Shown: positions 45,076 to 53,318 of the stretch, piece by piece
Layout of the letters: every line of letters begins with the position of its first letter
Numbering within the stretch: the first letter of the stretch is position 1
Assembly: GCA_041738715.1 (NCBI GenBank)
Contig: JBGSPI010000021.1
Coordinates: 11,948-75,947, forward strand
DNA length: 64,000 nt
Source: Chamaesiphon sp041738715
GTDB lineage: Bacteria; Cyanobacteriota; Cyanobacteriia; Cyanobacteriales; Chamaesiphonaceae
Reading direction: 5' to 3'
Program-made: the position numbers and the translations under genes
The notes under the pieces: generated by a model
Told to the model about the DNA's origin: nothing
The model's database searches: none
Seen by the model: the letters and a program-made list of their open reading frames with translations, nothing else

Positions 45076-45384
45076 CTAGACGCGGAATTTCTCAACATCT
45101 TCGGTGTAGTTCATCGGGAGAACGTACTCCAGGTTCTCATGGGGACGAGCAATGATGTGAGTGGATAGCACTTCACCACCATTTACCCGCTTCACAGATT
45201 CGACACCTGCGGATACAGATGCTTGGACTTCGGAAACGTCACCACGGACGATAACAGTCACCCGACCACTGCCGATTTTTTCATAGCCGACCAGTGTGAC
45301 CCGTGCGGCTTTGACCATCGCGTCAGCAGCTTCCACAACTGCGGGAAACCCTTTGGTCTCAATCATTCCCACGGCAATAGACAT
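45076..45384 (-). CDS. ccmK2: Carboxysome shell protein CcmK2
   Basis: A 102-residue BMC-H protein, the main shell building block, with the pore motif 'EKIGSGRV' and short C-terminus 'YTEDVEKFRV'. First gene of the ccmK2-K1-L-M-N-mcdA-mcdB-K3-K4-O series. AAGGA lies about 8 nt before the ATG. DNA identity to ccmK1 is very high over the shared part, consistent with a recent tandem duplication or gene conversion. Confidence 0.97.
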   Translation of the reverse strand: MSIAVGMIETKGFPAVVEAADAMVKAARVTLVGYEKIGSGRVTVIVRGDVSEVQASVSAGVESVKRVNGGEVLSTHIIARPHENLEYVLPMNYTEDVEKFRV

Positions 45385-46021
45385 ATATTTTTCGTCCTTA
45401 GAATAAATTTGTAGTTAAGAGCGATGATTCGCTGCTATCTGTTTGGGCAGTACACACCAATATTTCACATAGATTTTTATCTATGTGAAAATCAAACACT
45501 CTGCGTTCGCTATGGGCAAGCATAAACTGAGACGTTACCTTTGGCAATATAAGCAACAATTTTATTTATTTAATTTACATATCAGGAAAATTTATGCGTA
45601 TAGCAATCAATCAATTAATGTATTACAAAATCTCGGAAATTGCTGATTAATTAGCTCCATCGAGGCGATCTTTGGGGAGATCGAGTCATTTTCGCGTAGG
45701 TGGGATCGCCGCTGATCAAGCAATAGCTCAATTTAGTTTCTGGAAGTGATGTTTTAGTAGTATACGTAAATTTTATCGATCCCATTGTCAAGTTATAAGA
45801 ATCGAGTATTTCCTTTTCTCAGTTTTTAGCTTTATGCTGAAGTAAACCAAATTTAAATATATACACCTTAATTCTCAGAAATTAAACGTTCACACTATTA
45901 GTAATAATTCTCAATTAATAGTTTTTTATAATCTTAAGCAACATATTGTATCTTAATGATTAACATGATTTTAATGCCTTGTAATACCAACCCAAATAAT
46001 CACTAATTTAGCAGCCGATCG
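45385..46021. promoter_or_regulatory. Divergent 637-bp control region between ccmK2 and ndhF4
   Basis: AT-rich spacer between the carboxysome series (-) and the CO2-uptake genes (+). It holds a perfect 12-bp-arm palindrome (separate entry), several T/A-rich tracts (45830-46000) and no plausible gene. Both transcripts must start here or have promoters here. I looked for the NdhR/CcmR half-site pair TCAATG/ATCAAT and saw isolated ATCAAT words only (about 45605-45615), not a full site. Confidence 0.6.
45463..45490. promoter_or_regulatory. Perfect palindrome upstream of ccmK2
   Basis: The arms TTTCACATAGAT (45463-45474) and ATCTATGTGAAA (45479-45490) flank a TTTT centre. It lies 79 bp upstream of the ccmK2 start. 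The AT-rich arms make a transcription-factor operator or a 5'-UTR hairpin more likely than a terminator. Confidence 0.55.
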
Positions 46022-47869
46022 ATGGTCGTACCCCCCAACCAATTTTTGCTCCAGTCTAGTTGCTGGATTCCCTTGTATGGAATTTTTGGAGCGATTCTGA
46101 CGCTACCCTGGTCCATTGGGATTGTCCGCCGCAGTGGGCCACGTCCAGCAGCTTACTTTAATATCTTGATGACAGTGCTAGCCATGATTCATGGTGGACT
46201 TGCCTTTCAAGCTACATTGGGACAAGATACCCAACAATACTTATTTCATTGGCTATCAGTTGCCGATCTCGACCTGACTTTTGCAATTAAAATTTCTGAG
46301 GTCAGTGTGGGCGCAATGGAATTGGTCACTATACTCAGTCTGCTAGCGCAATTCTATGCCCTTGGCTACTTGGAAAAAGACTGGGCATTGGCTAGATTCT
46401 TCGCACTGATTGGCTTTTTTGAAGCGGCTTTGAGTGGAGTCGCAATCAGCAATTCTTTATTCTTAACCTATGCCTTGCTGGAGTTGCTCACCCTATCAAC
46501 TTACCTGTTGGTGGGCTTCTGGTATGCCCAGCCCTTAGTCGTCACCGCTGCGCGGGATGCTTTTTTGACGAAGCGAGTTGGGGATGTATTACTACTAATG
46601 GGGATGTTATCGCTGTCGGTATACGCCGGAAGTTTAAATTTTCCAGACTTGTATGAGTGGACAGAGACAGCCCAATTATCGCCCCTCGTCTCAACCTTAT
46701 TAGGATTAGCTCTAATTGCTGGACCGACTGGCAAATGCGCTCAATTTCCCTTACATCTATGGCTAGATGAAGCAATGGAGGGACCAGGCCCAGCCTCAAT
46801 TTTGCGAAATTCGGTAGTTGTGGGCGCAGGGGCTTATGTACTAATTACCTTACAACCGATTCTGATCCTCTCACCTGTAGCTTCCGCAGTACTAGTGATA
46901 TTAGGTACTGTAACTGCGATCGGGGCTTCTTTGGTATCAATCGCCCAAATTGATATCAAACGTGCTCTAGCCCATTCTACAAGTGCCTATCTGGGTTTTG
47001 TCTTTATTGCAGTTGGCACCCAATGGACGAGCTTTGCTTTAATGGTCTTAATTTCCCATGGAATTGCCAAAGCTTTATTATTTATGAGTTCGAGCGCGGT
47101 GAGTTTGACTACTAACTGTCAAGATTTGACCGAACTAGGTGGACTAGGGCAAAAGATGCCCGCCACGAAAATTGCTTTTGTGGTGGGAAGTGCTGGCTTA
47201 GTTGGCTTTCTGCCACTAGGCGGTTTTTGGGCATTGCTCAATGGCATTGATGTTTATTGGTACGATCGACCTTGGTTAGTAGTAGTAATTTTGCTCGTAA
47301 ATAGTTTAAATGCCCTGAGTTTAACCAGAGTATATCGCTTGACTTTTTTGGGTGAGGTCCGCCCAAAGACTCGTCGTGCGCCTGAAATTGGTTGGGCGAT
47401 GGCAGTACCGATGGTATCACTGACGATTATTACTTTGTTAGTACCATTGGTGATGCAAAAGCTGGAAGTTTTGCCCGGTTGGGAACTGGTAAATTTGGGA
47501 GCTACGGCTGCGCTGGTGTTATCCGGGCTAGTGGGCTTTATTGTCGGTGGGTTAATTCCCCTAGAACGGGTGGATAGACGATCGATTTTCGCTGCCTATC
47601 GCTGGTTACAGGAGTTGTTGGCACAGGATTTTTATGTATTTCAATTTTATAAATTTACAGTAGTCGCCGCTGTTGCCTTGCTGTCGCGCGTGAGTGCTTG
47701 GATCGATCGATATATCGTAGACGGGTTGGTTAATATGGTGGGTTTTGCATCGTTGTTTGCCGGAGAGGGTTTGAAATATAGTGCTTCTGGACAATCACAA
47801 TCCTATCTACTGACTATTCTTCTGGGTATTGGAGCGATTGGGATTGCTTTGTTTTGGTCTTTGTGGTAA
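46022..47869 (+). CDS. ndhF4: NDH-1 subunit NdhF4 (CO2-uptake form)
   Basis: A 615-residue polytopic protein of the NuoL/NdhF antiporter-like family with about 15 TM helices. Signatures are 'LLELLTLSTYLLVGFW', 'GPTGKCAQFPLHLWLDEAMEGP' and 'SVVVGAGAYVLI', and a C-terminal amphipathic and TM part. Linkage to ndhD and a CO2-hydration gene places it in the specialised NDH-1MS' complex, which uses electron flow to drive CO2 hydration at the thylakoid. NdhF4 rather than NdhF3 is chosen because the linked CO2-hydration protein is short, no cupS follows, and the ccmK-adjacent position matches the ndhF4 locus I recall for Nostoc 7120. Confidence 0.88.
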   Translation: MVVPPNQFLLQSSCWIPLYGIFGAILTLPWSIGIVRRSGPRPAAYFNILMTVLAMIHGGLAFQATLGQDTQQYLFHWLSVADLDLTFAIKISEVSVGAMELVTILSLLAQFYALGYLEKDWALARFFALIGFFEAALSGVAISNSLFLTYALLELLTLSTYLLVGFWYAQPLVVTAARDAFLTKRVGDVLLLMGMLSLSVYAGSLNFPDLYEWTETAQLSPLVSTLLGLALIAGPTGKCAQFPLHLWLDEAMEGPGPASILRNSVVVGAGAYVLITLQPILILSPVASAVLVILGTVTAIGASLVSIAQIDIKRALAHSTSAYLGFVFIAVGTQWTSFALMVLISHGIAKALLFMSSSAVSLTTNCQDLTELGGLGQKMPATKIAFVVGSAGLVGFLPLGGFWALLNGIDVYWYDRPWLVVVILLVNSLNALSLTRVYRLTFLGEVRPKTRRAPEIGWAMAVPMVSLTIITLLVPLVMQKLEVLPGWELVNLGATAALVLSGLVGFIVGGLIPLERVDRRSIFAAYRWLQELLAQDFYVFQFYKFTVVAAVALLSRVSAWIDRYIVDGLVNMVGFASLFAGEGLKYSASGQSQSYLLTILLGIGAIGIALFWSLW

Positions 47870-47884
47870 GTGTAGGTAGATATA

Positions 47885-49384
47885 ATGCTGAGTGTATTAA
47901 TTTGGTTGCCCTTGCTAGGGGCGGTATTAGTGGGTTGCTTGCCTGCTGTCAGAGCAAGATCGATCGCCTTAGTGATTGCTAGTTTAATGTTGGGCTGGTC
48001 ACTGCTACTGCTGTTCCAGTTCGAGCCAAATGGAATCTCACCTCAATTTCGGGAAACGGTTCCTTGGATTGAATCTCTGGGTTTAAGCTATCGCCTCAGT
48101 CTCGATGGTTTATCTTTGCCATTAATTCTGTTGAATAGTCTGTTGACTGTAATTGCAATTTATATCAGCGATTTAGAAATTGAACGTCCGCGATTGTATT
48201 ATATTTTGTTGCTAATCCTGTATATAGGGGTAGCAGGGGCATTTTTAGCAGATAATTTCTTGCTGTTTTTCATCTTTTACGAGCTAGAATTAATTCCCCT
48301 CTACCTCCTAATTGCGATTTGGGGTGGTGCGAGAAGAGGTTATGCCGCAACTAAGTTTTTGATTTATACGGCTCTCTCGGGAGTTTTTATCCTTGGTGCC
48401 TTTCTAGGACTAACCTGGTTAACTGGTTCGACAAGTTTTAATTACACTCCGTTACTAGGTCAAACCCTGCCCTTAGCTCAACAGTTGATTCTTTTGGGTG
48501 CCATTATTATTGGCTTCGGGATTAAAATTCCGTTAGTTCCCTTCCACACTTGGCTGCCAGATGCTCACGTTGAAGCTTCTACGCCGATTTCTGTGTTGTT
48601 GGCTGGAGTGCTACTAAAGTTAGGTACTTATGGTTTATTACGGTTTGGGTTGGGATTATTTCCTGATGCTTGGGCGAATATTGCACCTTGGCTAGCCTGG
48701 TGGGCAGTAGTTAGCACTATTTATGGCTCTGCGATTGCAATTGCGCAGACGGATATGAAAAAAATGGTCGCCTATAGTTCTATCGGACACATGGGCTTTA
48801 TCTTACTCGCTTGTGCGGCGGCAACGCCATTGAGTATTGCTGGAACTGTATTTCAAATGATCAGTCATGGCTTAATTTCTGCTCTATTGTTTCTTGCTGT
48901 CGGTATCGTTTACAAGAAAACTGGGACTAGGGATTTAAAAATCCTGCATGGTTTACTCAATCCCGAACGTGGTTTACCGATTGCCGGAACTTTGATGATT
49001 GTGGGTGTGATGGCGAGTGCCGGAATGCCTGGGATGGTTGGCTTCATCTCAGAATTTATCGTTTTTCGCGGTAGTTTTCCTGTCTTCCCAGTCCAAACAT
49101 TGTTCTCGATGATTGGCACTGGTTTAACGGCTGTTTATTTCTTGTTGCTAGTCAATCGAGCCTTTTTTGGCAGGCTAACCACTGAATCTGGAAATCAACC
49201 CGATCCAGAGACAAAAGTACTGCCACTTGTCCTATGGCGGGAACGCTTACCGGGCTTTTTGCTAGCTGCACTAATTATAATTTTTGGGCTACAACCTAAT
49301 TGGGTATTGCGTTGGAGTACAAGTTCGATCGCGTCTCTGAGTCCGGCGGCAACAGTTGTTGCTGAAGTAGGTGAGCAGGTGTAG
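47885..49384 (+). CDS. ndhD4: NDH-1 subunit NdhD4 (CO2-uptake form)
   Basis: A 499-residue NuoM/NdhD-family proton-channel subunit. It has 'FYELELIPLYLLIAIWGG' (key Glu in TM5), 'GFGIKIPLVPFHTWLPDAHVEA' (Lys/His channel) and 'DMKKMVAYSSIGHMGF'. It starts 15 bp after ndhF4, so the two are probably co-transcribed. The C-terminal tail 'ATVVAEVGEQV' is followed after a few bases by a MITE-like insertion that separates it from cupB. Confidence 0.9.
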   Translation: MLSVLIWLPLLGAVLVGCLPAVRARSIALVIASLMLGWSLLLLFQFEPNGISPQFRETVPWIESLGLSYRLSLDGLSLPLILLNSLLTVIAIYISDLEIERPRLYYILLLILYIGVAGAFLADNFLLFFIFYELELIPLYLLIAIWGGARRGYAATKFLIYTALSGVFILGAFLGLTWLTGSTSFNYTPLLGQTLPLAQQLILLGAIIIGFGIKIPLVPFHTWLPDAHVEASTPISVLLAGVLLKLGTYGLLRFGLGLFPDAWANIAPWLAWWAVVSTIYGSAIAIAQTDMKKMVAYSSIGHMGFILLACAAATPLSIAGTVFQMISHGLISALLFLAVGIVYKKTGTRDLKILHGLLNPERGLPIAGTLMIVGVMASAGMPGMVGFISEFIVFRGSFPVFPVQTLFSMIGTGLTAVYFLLLVNRAFFGRLTTESGNQPDPETKVLPLVLWRERLPGFLLAALIIIFGLQPNWVLRWSTSSIASLSPAATVVAEVGEQV

Positions 49385-49400
49385 GGGAAAAGGAAAAGGA

Positions 49401-49512
49401 GGCGTTGCTGATTTGAGGTATGATTTCCTTCTTCGCTAACTGCCTTATCCCCCAAGCCTAAAGCCTAAAGCCTAAAGCCTCAAAACTTTTCATACCCTGA
49501 TTCAGCAACGCC
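49401..49512. mobile_element. MITE-like element between ndhD4 and cupB
   Basis: A 112-bp non-coding element. Its terminal inverted repeats are 49401-49423 (GGCGTTGCTGA...TATGA) and 49490-49512 (TCATA...TCAGCAACGCC); the outer 11 bases pair perfectly and the inner 12 imperfectly. It is flanked by a 13-bp direct repeat (GAAAAGGAAAAGG at 49387-49399 and 49513-49525), which could be a target duplication or an older A/G repeat. Its interior holds about four copies of AAGCCTA (49454-49480). The GGCGTTGCTGA end resembles termini of IS elements I know from cyanobacteria. No transposase is encoded. Confidence 0.7.
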
Positions 49513-49575
49513 GAAAAGGAAAAGGGAAACAAATAATCAAATTTTGGGAGATTTAGTTTGTTCGGGGAAAGTATG

Positions 49576-49603
49576 TTCATAATTCATAATTTATAATCCA
49601 TAA
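49576..49603 (+). repeat. Heptamer repeats before the cupB start
   Basis: Four degenerate 7-bp units (TTCATAA, TTCATAA, TTTATAA, TCCATAA) run up to TTTTT and the cupB ATG. They occupy the place of the ribosome-binding site. Confidence 0.75.
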
Positions 49604-49608
49604 TTTTT

Positions 49609-50697
49609 ATGTATCTCGATCGATTGATGAATGGCATCCCCTTGCTGCCAGATACTGCTGATAATGTAGAGGAAGTAGTTGGTATTCTCAAAAGCTATGG
49701 TGTTGTATTAGATGCCTATTCTAATAACTTAATTTATATTGCTGATCAACAATTTTTAGTATTGTTTCCCTTCTTTAAATACTTTAACGGGGAAGTTACC
49801 TTACCGAAATTGTTCAAATATTGGTGGCACGATCGAATTAACTTTGAGTATGCAGAATACTGTATGCGGACGATGATGTGGCATGGTGGCGGTGGACTCG
49901 ATCGCTATTTAGATTCACCGGAATTTGTGACACTAGCCAGACAGGCAATCGATGCTAAAACTAAGCCGAATCTATTTGTCAGGGGACTCGATCTGGTCTC
50001 TAGTGAATTCTTAAATGAGCAAGTTCGCCAACTAGCTTACTATAGTGCCCTCGGTCAATTTTGGCGAGTCATGAGTGACATGTTTATTAGCCTGAGCGAT
50101 GGGTTTGATGCTGGCGAAATTAAAACTATTCCAGCAGTCGTTACCCACATTCAAGATGGGCTAGTTGCAGCGGCAAGTCTGCCGATTACCTATGGTGTCA
50201 AAATCGAGGAGCAACACTATGACATCATCCCCAAATCGGCTGCTTTAACTTTCCTGATGGATACTGCTGTACCTTATGTGGAAGCTGTTTTCTTCCGAGG
50301 TACTCCTTTTCCTGGTACGGTATCTTTTAACGCGCAGGCGCACCAAATTCCCTACGATATTTCTGCCTTTACTTATGGTGCCTTATATGCTGATCCCGTA
50401 CCGATTGGTGGCGCAGGCATCCCACCGACTCAGTTAATGCAGGATATGCGCCATTACTTGCCCGATTATTTGCGGGAACGGTATCTTAACACTCCTAGAG
50501 GTGAGGTGGATATCCGCGTGAAAATATGTCAGAGCTTTCAAAAGTCGATGTTTTGCGTCACTTCTGCGGCAATTTTTGGGCTAGCACCTCATCCCGTGGG
50601 CACTCAAGTTGAGACAGAACAAAAAGCAAATCGTGCTTATTTTAGTGGTTGGCTCGATCGATTAGCAACATCGAGACTAGAGCAAGTAAATTTATAA
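49609..50697 (+). CDS. cupB: CO2 hydration protein CupB (ChpX)
   Basis: A 362-residue soluble, thylakoid-associated protein of the CupA/CupB family, found only with specialised NDH-1 complexes. It is thought to hydrate CO2 at a zinc site using NDH-1 driven proton chemistry. It shows the family blocks 'GILKSYGVVLDAYSNNLIYI', 'MMWHGGGGLDRYLDSPEF', 'SALGQFWRVMSDMF', 'PIGGAGIPPTQLMQDMRHYLPDYL' and 'KICQSFQKSMFCVTSAAIFGL'. Linked to ndhF4-ndhD4 but 224 bp from ndhD4 because of the MITE-like insert, so it may need its own promoter. Short length and lack of cupS favour CupB over CupA. The last 6 bp overlap convergent lipB. Confidence 0.88.
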   Translation: MYLDRLMNGIPLLPDTADNVEEVVGILKSYGVVLDAYSNNLIYIADQQFLVLFPFFKYFNGEVTLPKLFKYWWHDRINFEYAEYCMRTMMWHGGGGLDRYLDSPEFVTLARQAIDAKTKPNLFVRGLDLVSSEFLNEQVRQLAYYSALGQFWRVMSDMFISLSDGFDAGEIKTIPAVVTHIQDGLVAAASLPITYGVKIEEQHYDIIPKSAALTFLMDTAVPYVEAVFFRGTPFPGTVSFNAQAHQIPYDISAFTYGALYADPVPIGGAGIPPTQLMQDMRHYLPDYLRERYLNTPRGEVDIRVKICQSFQKSMFCVTSAAIFGLAPHPVGTQVETEQKANRAYFSGWLDRLATSRLEQVNL

Positions 50698-51345
50698 AGC
50701 AATTTGTTGGATATCTAGCTTAAAGACATCGGCAAATATCTCAGAAATTTGCGCTCTGACTAGATCTGGATCGATCGTGGGAATAAATTCAGCCATGCTA
50801 CATACGGATCGATCGATAATTCCACAGGGGACAATTCGATCGAATCCTGTCAAATCTGGACATACATTCAGCGCAAAACCATGCATGGTAATCCACTTAC
50901 TGACTTTAATGCCGATCGCGGCAATCTTTCGCCCTTCTACCCATACTCCGGTTAAACCATTGATGCGTTTGCCGTTCAAATTAGATTGGGCTAGAACTTG
51001 AATAATTACTTCTTCTAGTTGTCGTAAATACCAGTGTAAATCTTGTTGATAATGACGGAGATTTAAAATTGGATAAGCCACAATTTGACCAGGACAATGA
51101 TAGGTGACTTCGCCGCCACGCTCGACTCGATGTAGTTCGTTGGCTGAGTCTTTGGGGTCGAATTTGAGAAAGTCTAAGCTAGCTCCTGTGCCGAGTGTAT
51201 AGACTGGTGGGTGTTCGAGCAGAATTAATACAGCCGATCGATCTGGATCGATAATTAGTTCCTGCTGAAGAGATTTTTGCCATGTCCAAGCAGTTTGATA
51301 GTCAATTATGCCACAGTTATATAATGAGCATTCGCGGGGGGGCAT
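50692..51345 (-). CDS. lipB: Octanoyltransferase LipB
   Basis: A 217-residue enzyme that moves octanoate from ACP to the lipoyl domains of pyruvate, 2-oxoglutarate and glycine-cleavage complexes. The family signature is 'VERGGEVTYHCPGQIVAYPIL'. The catalytic Lys lies in 'GRKIAAIGIKVSKWIT' and the thioester Cys in 'GFDRIVPCGI'. Normal length. It starts at ATG 51345 and converges with cupB. Confidence 0.96.
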   Translation of the reverse strand: MPPRECSLYNCGIIDYQTAWTWQKSLQQELIIDPDRSAVLILLEHPPVYTLGTGASLDFLKFDPKDSANELHRVERGGEVTYHCPGQIVAYPILNLRHYQQDLHWYLRQLEEVIIQVLAQSNLNGKRINGLTGVWVEGRKIAAIGIKVSKWITMHGFALNVCPDLTGFDRIVPCGIIDRSVCSMAEFIPTIDPDLVRAQISEIFADVFKLDIQQIAL

Positions 51346-51460
51346 TGTTTAAGGCAAGGGAGCAAAGGGTTGGAGGAGTTATGTTGAGTTTTTTGGGGAA
51401 GCAATATTTCGACTACGCTCAATAATCGGACGCTGAGGGGCTTGAGGGTGGGAGTTTTGG

Positions 51461-52339
51461 CTAGGGTGGGTTGGTGGTATGTTGGGATATTTTCAGGTTG
51501 AGTAATGACAAAATAAAGATAATTAGGAATAACACTAAGCCGATCGTGCAAGCATAACTCAAATCGGGATTTGAACCAAAGCCTTGTTGATAGAGGTAAT
51601 AAACCACTGTTTTAGAACTATTGCGCGGGCCACCTTGAGTCATGATATAGACTTCTTCAAAAATTTTGGTGGCAGCGATCGCGGAAACTACGGCAACAAG
51701 TAACATATAGGGGCGCATCAATGGAATCGTAATGTCCCAATGTTTAGTATAACTATCTGAACCATCGATCGCTGCGGCTTCGTATAAGTCAGATGGGATA
51801 GATTGTAATCCTGCCAAATAAATTGTCATATAGTAACCTAACCCCTTCCAAATCGTCACTAGCATCACACTAAATAAGGCTAACCCAGGACTAGTCAGCC
51901 AAGGAATGGCTGGAATGCCGACAATTTTTAAGAGTTGATTGAGTAGTCCATTTTCGGCATAGATAAACTTCCAGGCAATTCCAGCTACCACCATCGAAAT
52001 GATGACCGGGACGTAATAAGCCGCCCGAAAAAAACTCATTCCTTTCAGTTTCTGGTTGACTAAAATAGCCAACAGGAGTGGGGCAAAGACGAGAATGGGG
52101 ACTACTCCACACAAATACAAGACGGTGTTCCGCATCGTCTGCCAAAAAACTTCATCTTTGAACAATCGATCGAAATTTGCCCAGCCTTGCCAATCTGCCG
52201 TACCGGCGATCGGATCGTAATTGGTAAAGCTGAGATAAAAAGCCTGTAATGCTGGTAGAAATACCGTTAAGCCTAGCAATAGCAAGGCAGGAGCCAGAAA
52301 CAAGTAAGGAGTCCAGTTAATTTGACGGAGCCGAATCAT
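51461..52339 (-). CDS. Carbohydrate ABC transporter permease, MalF/UgpA type
   Basis: A 292-residue permease with six TM helices: 'TPYLFLAPALLLLGLTVFLP' at the N-terminus and the EAA loop 'DLYEAAAIDGSDSYTKHWDITIPLM'. It ends shortly after the last TM. CUT1-type sugar importers need a MalF and a MalG subunit; the MalG-like gene is at 420-1304. It starts 1 nt after the DUF456 gene stop, so it is read from the YggT-DUF456 transcript. Sugar unknown. Confidence 0.9.
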   Translation of the reverse strand: MIRLRQINWTPYLFLAPALLLLGLTVFLPALQAFYLSFTNYDPIAGTADWQGWANFDRLFKDEVFWQTMRNTVLYLCGVVPILVFAPLLLAILVNQKLKGMSFFRAAYYVPVIISMVVAGIAWKFIYAENGLLNQLLKIVGIPAIPWLTSPGLALFSVMLVTIWKGLGYYMTIYLAGLQSIPSDLYEAAAIDGSDSYTKHWDITIPLMRPYMLLVAVVSAIAATKIFEEVYIMTQGGPRNSSKTVVYYLYQQGFGSNPDLSYACTIGLVLFLIIFILSLLNLKISQHTTNPP

Positions 52340-52340
52340 A

Positions 52341-52889
52341 CTACATGCCCAAGCCGATGACTAAATGCCAGGTGTTTGCCACAAAGACAACTGCCGCCAC
52401 CAGTGATAATAAGCCTTGAAGTAGCAAACCAGCCACTGAACCGACAACAATCCCAATTCCCGCTTTGAAAGAAGTCTTAACTCGACTGGGGAAGGATACT
52501 TGACGGGGATATAATAACTCCCCGACTACTGCACCAATAAACGGTCCAAAAAATAGTCCCAACAGCGGACCACCAAACGGCAAAGCTGGTAACATGCCGA
52601 AAAATCCGAGCAATAACCCGACAATCGAACCAATTTGACCCCAATTACTAGCTCCAGCTTTTTGTCCGCCCCAGATGCCTGCTAACTGCTCGATCGCAAA
52701 ACACATCACCAAGACGACACTAGACACCACCAAAGTGATCGTGACCTGTTCCCACCCATAGATGAATCCGGCAATTGCCGATGCACCCAAAATTAGGCTA
52801 GGGCCAGGGATGACTGGCACAACAGCACCAATTACTCCGACTAAATTCATCAGGAGTAGTGCAATATAAATTAGCGTTGCAGTTGTCAC
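52341..52889 (-). CDS. DUF456 membrane protein
   Basis: A 182-residue, Gly-rich integral membrane protein with about five hydrophobic helices ('GAVVPVIPGPSLILGASAIAG' and 'LPFGGPLLGLFFGPFIGAVVGE' are the family's Gly/Pro repeat blocks). Function unknown. The GTG at 52889 is chosen because a longer frame (to 52976) would overlap the YggT gene and add a non-hydrophobic lead. Immediately followed by the sugar permease gene. Confidence 0.82.
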   Translation of the reverse strand: MTTATLIYIALLLMNLVGVIGAVVPVIPGPSLILGASAIAGFIYGWEQVTITLVVSSVVLVMCFAIEQLAGIWGGQKAGASNWGQIGSIVGLLLGFFGMLPALPFGGPLLGLFFGPFIGAVVGELLYPRQVSFPSRVKTSFKAGIGIVVGSVAGLLLQGLLSLVAAVVFVANTWHLVIGLGM

Positions 52890-52926
52890 GTTAGTTAGGT
52901 TGAACTCACACTGTTGACTATGGAAC

Positions 52927-53214
52927 CTAGAATCCGGTGACTGCTGGAATAAGTGCAGTGAGTGCCTGCATGGCAAATTGTAGCGCGAAGATTGCGATGA
53001 TTGGGGAAAGATCGATCATCCCAATTGGCGGTACAAACCGGAATAGATTGAGATAGGGATCGGTGACGGGGCTAAGAATGCCGACAATCTGCTGCATCCA
53101 ATCAATATTGGGGAACCACGTCAATAACAGCCGGACAAACAGGATTACCAAATAAATATTCAAGAAGTTCGACAGACTGACAATTAGCAGTGGGAAGATC
53201 GCGGCATTATTCAT
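52927..53214 (-). CDS. YggT/YlmG-family membrane protein
   Basis: A 95-residue protein with two TM helices and the family core 'LLLTWFPNIDWMQQIVGILSPVTDPYLNLFR' (in two blocks) and 'IGMIDLSPIIAIFALQF'. In cyanobacteria and plastids the family has been linked to nucleoid distribution and thylakoid or cell-division effects; in bacteria it is near ftsZ. Here it precedes DUF456. Confidence 0.92.
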   Translation of the reverse strand: MNNAAIFPLLIVSLSNFLNIYLVILFVRLLLTWFPNIDWMQQIVGILSPVTDPYLNLFRFVPPIGMIDLSPIIAIFALQFAMQALTALIPAVTGF

Positions 53215-53318
53215 AAAAATTATTATATTTGGCTAAAATCTGCTTCACCTAGTTTAACCGATCGATTGGTATATCGGGATTGTCTGACATACCGTGCAAA
53301 CCGAACGAGAAACATCGC

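Noticed and set aside
45463..45490. Palindrome read as a terminator
   Set aside because: The stem is AT-rich, no gene ends nearby, and it lies in a divergent promoter region.
45600..45620. NdhR/CcmR operator
   Set aside because: Only an ATCAAT half word is present; the partner TCAATG at 10-bp spacing was not found.
49454..49480. AAGCCTA units as a CRISPR-like array
   Set aside because: The units are 7 bp without spacers and lie inside a MITE-like element; no cas gene is present.
49609..50697. CupA (ChpY) instead of CupB
   Set aside because: CupA is longer (about 440 residues) and normally followed by cupS; here the protein is 362 residues and followed by lipB. Not excluded without a tree.
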